64,000 nt of DNA from Nostocoides sp. F2B08. GTDB lineage: Bacteria > Actinomycetota > Actinomycetes > Actinomycetales > Dermatophilaceae. The stretch is from NCBI RefSeq assembly GCF_009184895.1, contig NZ_WESE01000001.1:682001-746000 (forward strand), written 5' to 3'. The position numbers and the translations under genes are program-made. The notes below the pieces were generated by a model, which had not been told where the DNA came from, did no database searches, and was given only the letters and a program-made list of their open reading frames with translations. How positions within the stretch are numbered: the stretch's first letter is position 1; each line of letters starts with the position of its first letter. Positions 35,495 through 44,820 of this stretch are shown here, piece by piece.

Positions 35495-35887
35495 ATGCGC
35501 GAGACGCCCTCCCCGGAGGGGACCCCAGAGCGGGTCCGGGTGACGAGCTCACGCCGGACTTCGCGTGCACCCGCCCGGCGGCCGCTCGAGACCGAGCTCG
35601 ACGAGCAGACGGTCCTCGGGGAGGTCTACCTCCGTGGGCTGATGCGGGCCCAGTTCCGCCTGGCGGCGACCATCATCGCCTTCGGAGTCGCGGGCCTCGG
35701 CGGGCTGCCACTCTTCTTCTGGCTCGTGCCCGACGCCCGGGACCTGCGACTCTTCGGACTGCCCGTCGCGTGGCTGCTGATCGGCGTGCTCGTGTACCCC
35801 GTCACCGTCATCGTGGCCGCGTCCTACGTGCGGCGGGCGACCCGGCTGGAGAGCACCTTCACCGACTTCGTCAAGCGGCTGTCATGA
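35495..35887 (+). CDS. Small membrane protein of the symporter operon (DUF485-like)
   Basis: This 130-residue protein has a basic Arg/Pro-rich N-terminus (1-45) and two membrane helices (about 55-75 and 88-110). In many bacteria a two-helix DUF485 protein precedes the ActP-type symporter and is thought to be its accessory subunit; the arrangement and the 4-base overlap with the symporter start fit this. The similarity to DUF485 itself is weak by eye. Confidence 0.72.
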   Translation: MRETPSPEGTPERVRVTSSRRTSRAPARRPLETELDEQTVLGEVYLRGLMRAQFRLAATIIAFGVAGLGGLPLFFWLVPDARDLRLFGLPVAWLLIGVLVYPVTVIVAASYVRRATRLESTFTDFVKRLS

Positions 35888-37440
35888 CGAACGACGACTT
35901 CGACGCGTTCTCGGTCGCCGCCATCGTCCTCGTCTGTGTCGTCACCCTGGCGGTCGGCGCGTTCGGACTGCGACTGTCCCGGACCACGAGTGACTTCTAC
36001 GTCGCTTCGCGACTGGTCAGCCCGACCCGCAACGCGAGCGCGATCAGTGGCGAGTACCTCTCGGCCGCGAGCTTCCTCGGGGTCGCGGGTCTGATCTACG
36101 AGCGGGGCTTCGACTCCCTGTGGTTCCCCGTCGGCTACACGTCCGGCTACGTCGTCCTGCTCGTGCTCGTGGCCGCGCCGTTGCGCCGGTCCGGTGCCTA
36201 CACGATCCCCGACTTCGCGGAGATGCGGATGCAGTCCTCCGCCATCCGGCGGATGGCGGCCCTGCTCGTCGTCGGCATCGGATGGCTGTACCTGCTCCCT
36301 CAGTTCCAGGGAGCGGGCCTGGCACTTCGGTCGGTCACCGGATGGCCGACCTGGGTCGGCGCCGCGGTCGTCGTCGTCACCGTCGTCCTCGGTGTCGCAG
36401 CGGGTGGGATGAGGTCGATCACCCTGGTCCAGGCGATGCAGTACTGGCTCAAGCTGTGCGCCCTGGCGATCCCCGCCTTCGTGCTGCTCTGGCTCTGGAC
36501 CTCACAGGGGGCTCCTGGCCCGCTCGAGGTCGCCGGCCCCGACGCCGATCTCAGCGCCTGGTACGAGCCGCTGACCAACTTCCCGGACGATCCGTACCCG
36601 CTCTACTCGACGTACAGCACGCTCCTCGCCCTCTGTCTGGGAACGATGGGGCTGCCGCACGTGCTGGTCCGCTTCTACACGAACCCCGACGGTCGCGCGG
36701 CCCGACGCACGACTGTCGTCGTCATCGGCCTGATCGGCCTGTTCTATCTCTTTCCGCCGATCTACGGGGTCCTCGGCCGCGTCTACCTGCCACCTCATCT
36801 CGCCGAGATCCCCGTGGACCAGATCGTGCTCGAGCTGCCGAAGGCAGCGTTCCCCGGCCTGACCGGCCAGATCCTCGCCGCCATCCTCGCGGGCGGCGCG
36901 TTCGCCGCCTTCCTCTCAACCGCATCGGGGCTCGTCATCTCGATCGCCGGAGTGATCGGCCAGGACGTCCTCCGCCCGGCCCTGGCCCGCGTGACCGCCG
37001 GCGACAGCGGCGTCATCCAGAGCTTCCGGCTCGCCACCGTGGTCGCAGTCGTCGTGCCCTTCCTCGGATCGGTGCTCACGGCGCCGTTGGGTCTGGCCCG
37101 GACCGTCAATCTGGCGTTCGCCATCGCCGCCTCCACGTTCGCGCCCCTGCTCCTACTCGGCGTGTGGTGGCGACGGCTGTCGGTCCCCGGCGCCTTCGCC
37201 GGTCTCGTCGTGGGCGGCGGCCTCGCCACGACGGCGACCATCGTGACCGTCGTGCTGCGGCCCGACCCCGGCTGGCTCGCCACGGTGCTCGCCCAGCCCG
37301 CAGCATGGTGCATCCCAGCGGCATTCGTCACAGCCGTCGTCGTGTCCCTCCGAACGCCGGACCGCATTCCGGTCGGGACCGCCAAGATCCTGGCCCGGCT
37401 GCACACTCCCGAAGGCGTCGAGCTGCAGTCGCTCAGGTGA
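35884..37440 (+). CDS. Sodium:solute symporter, acetate/monocarboxylate type
   Basis: This 518-residue SSS-family transporter has about 13 membrane helices. Family landmarks are the N-terminal SDFYVASR, NASAISGEYLSAASFLG on helix 2, the YLLPQFQGAGLAL helix, TMGLPHVLVRFYT and the SGLVISIAGVI region. These match ActP/MctP-type uptake of acetate and other short monocarboxylates driven by Na+. ATG 35884 overlaps the small membrane protein stop (ATGA). Acetyl-CoA synthetase at 41.8 kb would activate imported acetate. Control by the upstream LytS/LytTR pair is inferred from operon structure. Confidence 0.9.
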   Translation: MTNDDFDAFSVAAIVLVCVVTLAVGAFGLRLSRTTSDFYVASRLVSPTRNASAISGEYLSAASFLGVAGLIYERGFDSLWFPVGYTSGYVVLLVLVAAPLRRSGAYTIPDFAEMRMQSSAIRRMAALLVVGIGWLYLLPQFQGAGLALRSVTGWPTWVGAAVVVVTVVLGVAAGGMRSITLVQAMQYWLKLCALAIPAFVLLWLWTSQGAPGPLEVAGPDADLSAWYEPLTNFPDDPYPLYSTYSTLLALCLGTMGLPHVLVRFYTNPDGRAARRTTVVVIGLIGLFYLFPPIYGVLGRVYLPPHLAEIPVDQIVLELPKAAFPGLTGQILAAILAGGAFAAFLSTASGLVISIAGVIGQDVLRPALARVTAGDSGVIQSFRLATVVAVVVPFLGSVLTAPLGLARTVNLAFAIAASTFAPLLLLGVWWRRLSVPGAFAGLVVGGGLATTATIVTVVLRPDPGWLATVLAQPAAWCIPAAFVTAVVVSLRTPDRIPVGTAKILARLHTPEGVELQSLR

Positions 37441-37462
37441 GCGCCGACGAGCGGCAGCCGGC

Positions 37463-37864
37463 TCAGCCCTCGACCAGCGCCGGCGGAACCGCCAGCACCG
37501 GGATGGGCGCGTCCAGGACGATCTTCTGGGCGATGCTGCCGAGGAGGACCTTGCCCACGGCCGACCGACGTCGCAGGCCGACGACGAGGACGCAGGCCCG
37601 GACCCGCTGGGCCTCGTCGAGGACGCCTTCGGCGACGTCGGGGGCGACAGGACGGCGGATGACGAAGTTGACGCCCGTGCCCCGCAGGTAGGCCTCGAGC
37701 TCCTCGAGGGTCTCCGGGCCGGCATATCTCGGGGCCTCGTAGTCCTGTTCGGGCGTGGTGTGGATGACGACGAGGGTCATCCGTCGACGCCTGGCCTCCT
37801 CGACTGCGAGTCGCACGGCGGCCCGGCTCGACGGTCCTCCCGCATAGGCGACCGCGACTGTCAT
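37463..37864 (-). CDS. Universal stress protein (UspA family)
   Basis: This 133-residue single Usp domain begins VAVAYAGGPSSRAAVRLA and has the nucleotide-binding pattern GLRRRSAVGKVLLGSIAQKI near the C-terminus (G-2x-G-9x-G-S type), suggesting ATP binding. Such proteins help survival under starvation or oxygen limitation. It ends 22 bases past the convergent symporter stop. ATG 37864 fits the family start. Confidence 0.9.
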   Translation of the reverse strand: MTVAVAYAGGPSSRAAVRLAVEEARRRRMTLVVIHTTPEQDYEAPRYAGPETLEELEAYLRGTGVNFVIRRPVAPDVAEGVLDEAQRVRACVLVVGLRRRSAVGKVLLGSIAQKIVLDAPIPVLAVPPALVEG

Positions 37865-37920
37865 GTCTCTACCGTGGCACCGATCGGCGCCGGCCGCGCG
37901 TCAGTCGGTCGCCGAATCCG

Positions 37921-38778
37921 TCACGATTTCGGGATCCGGACCGCCGCGAGCTGGCGTGACTGGGCGACCAGACGGCCGGTGGAGTCCCAGATCCTGGCAT
38001 CCTCCTCGAGCAGGGTGGCCGCGAAGTTGTCGGTCGCGAGCTCGACCTGCAGCCATCCGGGAGCCGGAGCCGCCCGCACGTGCCCACTGAACTCGAGCGT
38101 CGGCGCCCAGCCCATGAGTCCCAGATCGAAGGCCACCGGGGGTAGCGCGTCGAGGAAGAAGAGCAGTGACAGCGGATCCGCAGGGCGACCGTCGGCGAAC
38201 CTGACCCAGCCCCGCATGCGCCCCTGACGGGACGGCTGCCCCACGGCCCACATGGCCGTCGCCGGATCGAGCCTGAGCTCGACGCGGTGCATCAGCGGCG
38301 GGAACGGCACCGGGCTCTCGCCGGGGACGTCGTCGAGTCCGACGCACTCGTGCGGTGGGGGCATCCGGGGCGGAGGCGCCTGTCGCCGGACCGGGTCCGA
38401 CATCGCGGCGAGATCGCCGAACGTCGCGAGGGCGCGAATGCGCTCGACCCGGGCGCCATCGTCCTCCTGCCAGAGCGAGACCTGTCCGGTGGAGATGGTC
38501 CGCCCGATTCTCACGACGTCGGGCTCCACCGCATACGGGCCGGGGCGGGCCGCCGACAGGAAGTAGGCGGACAGCGCGAGACAGTCGGGATGGCCCCCGT
38601 CCGCATCCAGCAACGGATGCAGTCCGGCCGCCAGCCGCGCCATCGCGAACCCGCCGTTGACGGCATTGCCGATCGTCCACCCTTCGAGCAGCTCGGGCGC
38701 GGAGAGCGCCCGGTCGAACTCGCTCCCCTCGTCCCCGGGCTCGAACCTCGGCTCGATCTCGGGTGAGGGCTCACGCAT
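37921..38778 (-). CDS. Acyl-CoA thioesterase (TesB-like double hotdog)
   Basis: This 285-residue protein has the two-hotdog layout of the TesB-like thioesterase family: an N-terminal GWTIGNAVNGGFAMARLAAG helix and HPDCLALSAYFLSAA strand, and a C-terminal LSLLFFLDALPPVAFDLG helix with the FSGHVRAAP strand. It should hydrolyse acyl-CoA to free acid and CoA. ATG 38778 is chosen; CAGACT 7 bases upstream may be a -10 of a leaderless mRNA. It diverges from the poly-Asp gene. Confidence 0.85.
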   Translation of the reverse strand: MREPSPEIEPRFEPGDEGSEFDRALSAPELLEGWTIGNAVNGGFAMARLAAGLHPLLDADGGHPDCLALSAYFLSAARPGPYAVEPDVVRIGRTISTGQVSLWQEDDGARVERIRALATFGDLAAMSDPVRRQAPPPRMPPPHECVGLDDVPGESPVPFPPLMHRVELRLDPATAMWAVGQPSRQGRMRGWVRFADGRPADPLSLLFFLDALPPVAFDLGLMGWAPTLEFSGHVRAAPAPGWLQVELATDNFAATLLEEDARIWDSTGRLVAQSRQLAAVRIPKS

Positions 38779-38862
38779 GGGTGTCAGTCTGCCAGCGGCC
38801 GGTCCGCGGACGCGCATCGGGTGACCGGGCGCGCGCCACGGCGCGAGGACGACGGATCGGGT

Positions 38863-38901
38863 GATGAGAGCACTCTCATCGCAGATGAGAGGACTGTCAT
38901 C
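38863..38901. promoter_or_regulatory. Two tandem palindromic operator half-sites
   Basis: GATGAGAGCACTCTCATC (38863-38880) is a perfect 8+2+8 palindrome, repeated with one mismatch as GATGAGAGGACTGTCATC (38884-38901). The centres are 21 bp apart, two helical turns, so dimers would bind on the same face of the DNA. It lies 45 bases upstream of the poly-Asp gene and 85 upstream of the thioesterase start. It is the obvious site for the OmpR-type regulator of this unit. Confidence 0.75.
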
Positions 38902-38945
38902 GCTGCGAGCGTGATCAACGCCCGACCAAGGGCGAGGATGGATCC

Positions 38946-39287
38946 ATGGTCACGACGGGACGGATGGTCTGGGTCGGCTGGGGCGTGCTCGCCGCAGCCG
39001 CCGTGGCACTCCTCGTGGCGCTCGCAGGCGGACGGACCGAGCCTGTGCTGGGCGACCCCGTCGAACTCGAGTCCCCCGCTCCCGCGGTCACCCTGGAGCC
39101 GACTCCGGACGGATCGGCTCCCGGTCAGATCACCTCTCCCGCGCCCTCGCCCAGCGAGACCGCGACCGCCCCGGCGACCCCGACCGCGTCCCGAACGACC
39201 GCCGTCGTCCCTCAGCAGCCCGTGCTCGTGCCGGATGATGATGATGACGACGACGAGGATGACGACGATGACGACGATGACGACTGA
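38946..39287 (+). CDS. Membrane-anchored protein with poly-aspartate C-terminus
   Basis: This 113-residue protein has one membrane helix (residues ~8-27) with a positive N-terminus, so the rest should face outside. A Pro/Thr/Ser/Ala-rich extended linker (about 35-92) leads to a C-terminal run of seven Asp, one Glu and nine Asp (97-113). Such a tail could bind Ca2+, Mg2+ or other cations, or cationic peptides. GAGG precedes ATG 38946. The kinase gene starts 40 bases downstream, so they form one operon. I recognise no family. Confidence 0.82.
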   Translation: MVTTGRMVWVGWGVLAAAAVALLVALAGGRTEPVLGDPVELESPAPAVTLEPTPDGSAPGQITSPAPSPSETATAPATPTASRTTAVVPQQPVLVPDDDDDDDEDDDDDDDDD

Positions 39288-39327
39288 GCACTGGGACTGA
39301 GCACAGAGGACGGAACGGCGGACGACG

Positions 39328-40941
39328 ATGACGACGGATGCAGCGGCGATGGCTCCGGGGCCCGCTCGGGCTCCGCGACGCTTCCGGCTGACGCTGCGCC
39401 GGCGCATCGTGGGGTCGATCGCCGTCCTGTCGGCGATCGGCCTGCTCACCGCCGGCCTCGCGGCGCTCCTCTTCGAGCGCGAGCGCATTCAGGAGAGCGT
39501 GTTCGTCAGTCTGCAACAGGAGATCGGTGAGTTCAGAGAGCTCGCCGACAACGGCGTCGATCCCGAGACCGGCCTCGACTTCGCCGAGCCGGACCGTCTC
39601 ATCACGGTGGCGATGCAACGCAACATCCCCGATGCCAACGAGATCTCCATGGGGTACGTCCCGGGAGGGACCATCGTCCCTCCCGACACCGCGGGGGCGG
39701 TCCACGGCGAGGAGGCGTTCAGGGTGGAGGTCACGCGCCACGTGACGACCGCATACGGCACGTACTCCTCCCCAGCCCACCCGGACGTCCTGTATGCGGT
39801 GCTCCCGATCGAGCTGAACGGCGCTCTCTCGCACTACGTGATCGCGCATGACATGCGGGCCGAGTACAGCGAGCTCGACGGCACGATCCGCGTGTATGCG
39901 GTGGCCGCGTTCGTGGCCTGGCTAGGCCTGATCCTCGCCGCCTGGATGCTCGCCAGGCGGATCCTTGCCCCCATCGACGAGCTGAGCACCACCGCGGACC
40001 TGATCAGCGAGACCGACCTCAACCGGCGGCTGACGGTGACCGGCGGGGACGAGATGGCGGGAATGAGCGCCACCTTCAACCGCATGCTCGACCGGCTCCA
40101 GGCCGCCCTCGGCGCCCAGCGACGCATGCTCGACGACGCCGGCCACGAGCTGCGGACCCCGATCACGATCGTGCGTGGGCACCTCGAGCTGATGAACGGC
40201 GATGACCCGGCCGACGTCGAGTCGACGCGCGCCCTGGCGATCGACGAGCTCGACCGGATGAACCTCCTGGTCCAGGACCTCATGCTGCTCGCCAAGGCCG
40301 AGCGGCCCGACTTCCTCACCCGCGAGCCGGTCGAGCTGCACCTGCTAGTGGAGGAAGCCCGCGACAAGGCGAGCGGTCTGGGCGAGCGGCAGTGGCTCCT
40401 CGATCCGTGCGAGCCGATCACCATCGAGGCCGATCCCCGACGGCTCACCCAGGCGCTCCTGCAGCTGGCGAGCAACGCATACCGCGTGACGGCACCCGGC
40501 GACGTCATCGCCTTCGGGTGCGCCAGCAGCGCCCAGGGCGTCCAGCTCTGGGTGCGCGACACCGGCCCGGGAGTGCCGATCGCGGACCGGGAGCGGATCT
40601 GGAACCGGTTCCAGTCCGGGACGGGGGTCAGCGCCGGTGGGACGGGTCTGGGCCTGGCCATCGTCAGGGCCATCGCCGAGGCCCACGACGGGACCGCGAG
40701 CGTGACGACGGCGACCCCCGCCGGCGGCGCGAAGTTCATGATGGAGCTGCCGGCCCGAGCGCGGGTGGGCAGCGGCACACCCGGCATACTGACCGAGGTG
40801 ATCACGGTAGAGCGGAGCTCCCAGGACGGCGACCTCCCTGCACCGGATCCCGCCAACGACACCCAGCTGCGCGACCGCGCGCACCCACGCACCGAGGACC
40901 TGCCCCTCATGGAGCGTCTCCTCGGTCCACGGAAGGAGTGA
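39328..40941 (+). CDS. Sensor histidine kinase (OmpR-type partner)
   Basis: This 537-residue kinase has a membrane helix at ~27-47, an extracytoplasmic sensor of about 145 residues (acidic, with many Glu/Asp), a second helix at ~193-213, a HAMP domain (RRILAPIDELSTTADLISE), the HisKA domain with His273 in DDAGHELRTPIT, and an ATPase domain (ASNAYR, DTGPGVP, GTGLGLAIV). About 55 residues beyond the ATPase form a disordered acidic tail. It forms an operon with the poly-Asp protein and the regulator, and could sense the same ligand the poly-Asp tail binds. Confidence 0.93.
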   Translation: MTTDAAAMAPGPARAPRRFRLTLRRRIVGSIAVLSAIGLLTAGLAALLFERERIQESVFVSLQQEIGEFRELADNGVDPETGLDFAEPDRLITVAMQRNIPDANEISMGYVPGGTIVPPDTAGAVHGEEAFRVEVTRHVTTAYGTYSSPAHPDVLYAVLPIELNGALSHYVIAHDMRAEYSELDGTIRVYAVAAFVAWLGLILAAWMLARRILAPIDELSTTADLISETDLNRRLTVTGGDEMAGMSATFNRMLDRLQAALGAQRRMLDDAGHELRTPITIVRGHLELMNGDDPADVESTRALAIDELDRMNLLVQDLMLLAKAERPDFLTREPVELHLLVEEARDKASGLGERQWLLDPCEPITIEADPRRLTQALLQLASNAYRVTAPGDVIAFGCASSAQGVQLWVRDTGPGVPIADRERIWNRFQSGTGVSAGGTGLGLAIVRAIAEAHDGTASVTTATPAGGAKFMMELPARARVGSGTPGILTEVITVERSSQDGDLPAPDPANDTQLRDRAHPRTEDLPLMERLLGPRKE

Positions 40942-40944
40942 CCG

Positions 40945-41622
40945 GTGAGCCGGATCCTCGTCGCCGAGGACGAGAGCCGGATCGCCTCGTTCATCGCCAA
41001 GGGCCTGACCGCCAGCGGGCTGAGCCCGATGGTCGTCGAGGACGGCCCGACCGCGATGGCCATGGCGCTGACGGGTGAGTTCGACCTGATGATCCTCGAC
41101 ATCGGCCTGCCCGGGATGGACGGATTCGAGGTGCTCAGCCGCATCCGCGACGGCGGTTCGTCGCTGCCCGTCATCATCCTGACGGCACGCGACTCGGTCG
41201 CCGACACGATCGCGGGGCTCGAGGGCGGCGCCGACGACTACATGCAGAAGCCGTTCAGCTTCGGTGAGCTCCTGGCCCGCATCCGGCTCCGGCTGCGGAC
41301 CGCGCAGAACGGGACGACCGCGGCCGATCCTGCGGCGACCGTCATCACGGCGGGCGACATCACCCTCGACATGCGCACCCGACGCGTCACGGTGAGGGGC
41401 AAGGAGAGCGATCTCAGCTCGAGGGAGTACGTCCTCCTCGAGACCTTCATGCGCCATCCCGGGCACGTGCTCACGAGAGAACAGCTGCTCAGTCACGTCT
41501 GGGGGTACGACTTCGACCCGGGCAGCAACGTCGTCGACGTCTACGTCCGCTACCTCCGCAAGAAGATCGGAAGCGACACCATCGAGACCGTCCGGGGCAT
41601 GGGATACCGGCTGCGGACCTGA
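40945..41622 (+). CDS. OmpR-type response regulator
   Basis: This 225-residue regulator has the acidic pocket EDE (8-10), phosphoacceptor Asp52 in MILDIGLPG, the switch Lys in DDYMQKPFS and a winged-helix output domain (LSSREYVLLETFMRHPG to VVDVYVRYLRKKIG). GTG 40945 follows AAGGAG, and the kinase stop lies 3 bases before it. It is expected to bind the tandem palindromes upstream of its operon. Confidence 0.95.
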   Translation: MSRILVAEDESRIASFIAKGLTASGLSPMVVEDGPTAMAMALTGEFDLMILDIGLPGMDGFEVLSRIRDGGSSLPVIILTARDSVADTIAGLEGGADDYMQKPFSFGELLARIRLRLRTAQNGTTAADPAATVITAGDITLDMRTRRVTVRGKESDLSSREYVLLETFMRHPGHVLTREQLLSHVWGYDFDPGSNVVDVYVRYLRKKIGSDTIETVRGMGYRLRT

Positions 41623-41766
41623 CGTTGTCGTCCGGCGCCGGCCGCGACCGCTGAGCGAGGGAGCCGCCCGCCGGTCGGATTCCTCGACGGTCGCTGTTGC
41701 CGCGGACGGTGTTGTCTCGTTGGATAGGGGGACGTGCCGACGATGCCACCTTCGTGAGGAGACCCC

Positions 41767-43716
<1,950 letters not shown>

Positions 43717-43752
43717 CGGCAGGCGGGCGGCCTTCGTTCCTGACATCGCGGC

Positions 43753-43802
43753 GGACGGTTCAGCGGTGGCTATCCGGGGTGGTAGCCACCGCTGCACCGT
43801 CC
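43753..43802. terminator. Bidirectional terminator between acsA and the Mrp operon
   Basis: GGACGGT-CAGCGGTGGCTA (43753-43759 and 43761-43772) pairs with TAGCCACCGCTG-ACCGTCC (43783-43794 and 43796-43802): 19 bp with a single mismatch and a 10-base loop, between two convergent genes. It starts 36 bases past the acsA stop. Confidence 0.8.
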
Positions 43803-43854
43803 GTGGCGGGCTGAGCCGGTGCCCGCTCGAGCGCGTCGATCGGACCGGACCCGG

Positions 43855-44205
43855 TCAGCGGCGGCCGGCGAGCTCGTTGGGTCGGGTCTTGGGATCCAAC
43901 GACGCTCCGGACCGATACGCAGCCCGACCAAGGGTGTTGCTCGCTACCGAGGACACGATGACCGAGCCGGCGATGGCGAGCAGGACCTTGACCAGGTCGA
44001 CCCAGACCCAACCTGACAGGAGGCTCTGCTGGATGAGAGCCGCCGTCAGGATCAGTGGCATGCCCACCGCCGTCGCAGGCCCCAGGGAGTTCACTCGGCT
44101 GACCGCATCGCGCACGCGGAGAATGGCGACCGCACTCACGAGGAACCCGAGAGCGCCGAGGATGGCCAACGCTCCAGCCACGACGGCAAGGACGGACTCG
44201 GTCAT
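43855..44205 (-). CDS. mnhG: Mrp antiporter subunit G
   Basis: This 116-residue subunit has three membrane helices; the conserved motif is FLVSAVAILRVRDAVSRVN (a PDxxxRLHAx-like region) followed by helix GVWVDLVKVLLAI-like segments. It is the last gene of the operon. ATG 44205 begins one base past the mnhF stop. As part of the Mrp complex it is needed for Na+/H+ exchange, but its own role is unclear. The C-terminus is a charged PNELAGRR tail. Confidence 0.88.
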   Translation of the reverse strand: MTESVLAVVAGALAILGALGFLVSAVAILRVRDAVSRVNSLGPATAVGMPLILTAALIQQSLLSGWVWVDLVKVLLAIAGSVIVSSVASNTLGRAAYRSGASLDPKTRPNELAGRR

Positions 44206-44206
44206 C

Positions 44207-44467
44207 TCAGCGCCTTCCTCTCGTGAGCATCTGGCCCAGCGCGAGAGTCGCGAGGATGCCGAGCAGGCTGGCGATCACCGCGACGTCGAAGACCACGGCC
44301 GAGTTCGCGATCGCGGCTACGAGGATGAACACCGCAATCGCGGAGAAGAACAACAAATCGCCGATGACGGCACGACTGGCATCCGAGTTCGCCCGGACGG
44401 TGGCGATGACGCCCAGAACTGCTGAGACGCCGATGATGGCGATGGCGATGCCGAATGCGACGGTCAT
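44207..44467 (-). CDS. mnhF: Mrp antiporter subunit F
   Basis: This 86-residue subunit has three membrane helices. The family pattern is seen in FGIAIAIIGVSAVLGVIATVR, SRAVIGDLLFFSAIAVF and VAVIASLLGILATLAL. ATG 44467 overlaps the mnhE stop. It belongs to the small-subunit part (E, F, G) of the Mrp complex. Confidence 0.88.
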   Translation of the reverse strand: MTVAFGIAIAIIGVSAVLGVIATVRANSDASRAVIGDLLFFSAIAVFILVAAIANSAVVFDVAVIASLLGILATLALGQMLTRGRR

Positions 44468-44820
44468 GAGCGGTCCCACTCCCTGCCCCGGGTGGCCTTG
44501 AGCAGCCGCTCCTCCATCGCCTGGAGCTCCGCGACAGCGCCCTCGTGGGTGTGTGCATACAGGAAGTGCACGAACAGCGACTTCGGGGTCCCGTCGGCCG
44601 GATCGTAGACACCCAGCGTCAGCGTCCCCGGCGTGATGGTGATGGAGCTCTCGATCGACGCGACCTCGAGCCGGCTCGACGCTCGCAAGGGGAACTCGAT
44701 GATCGACGGCGAGATCTCGAGACCGGGCGTGAGCACGTCACGTCCGAGCCGGACCGACTGACGCAGCACCTCGAGAGCGAGCCACACGACGTATCGCAGT
44801 GTGTACCAGAGCCTGATCAC
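44464..44820 (-). CDS. mnhE: Mrp antiporter subunit E
   Basis: This 118-residue subunit has a membrane segment at the N-terminus (RYVVWLALEVLRQSVRLGRDV) and a cytoplasmic beta domain (ITITPGTLTLGVYD, LFVHFLYAHT). It is shorter than classical MnhE, whose N-terminal helices are partly missing, as in other actinobacteria. GTG 44820 overlaps the mnhD stop (GTGA). Confidence 0.88.
   Translation of the reverse strand: MIRLWYTLRYVVWLALEVLRQSVRLGRDVLTPGLEISPSIIEFPLRASSRLEVASIESSITITPGTLTLGVYDPADGTPKSLFVHFLYAHTHEGAVAELQAMEERLLKATRGREWDRS

Noticed and set aside
43753-43802. Terminal inverted repeat of an insertion sequence
   Set aside because: The repeat folds on itself between convergent genes and encloses no transposase, so a terminator is the simpler reading.
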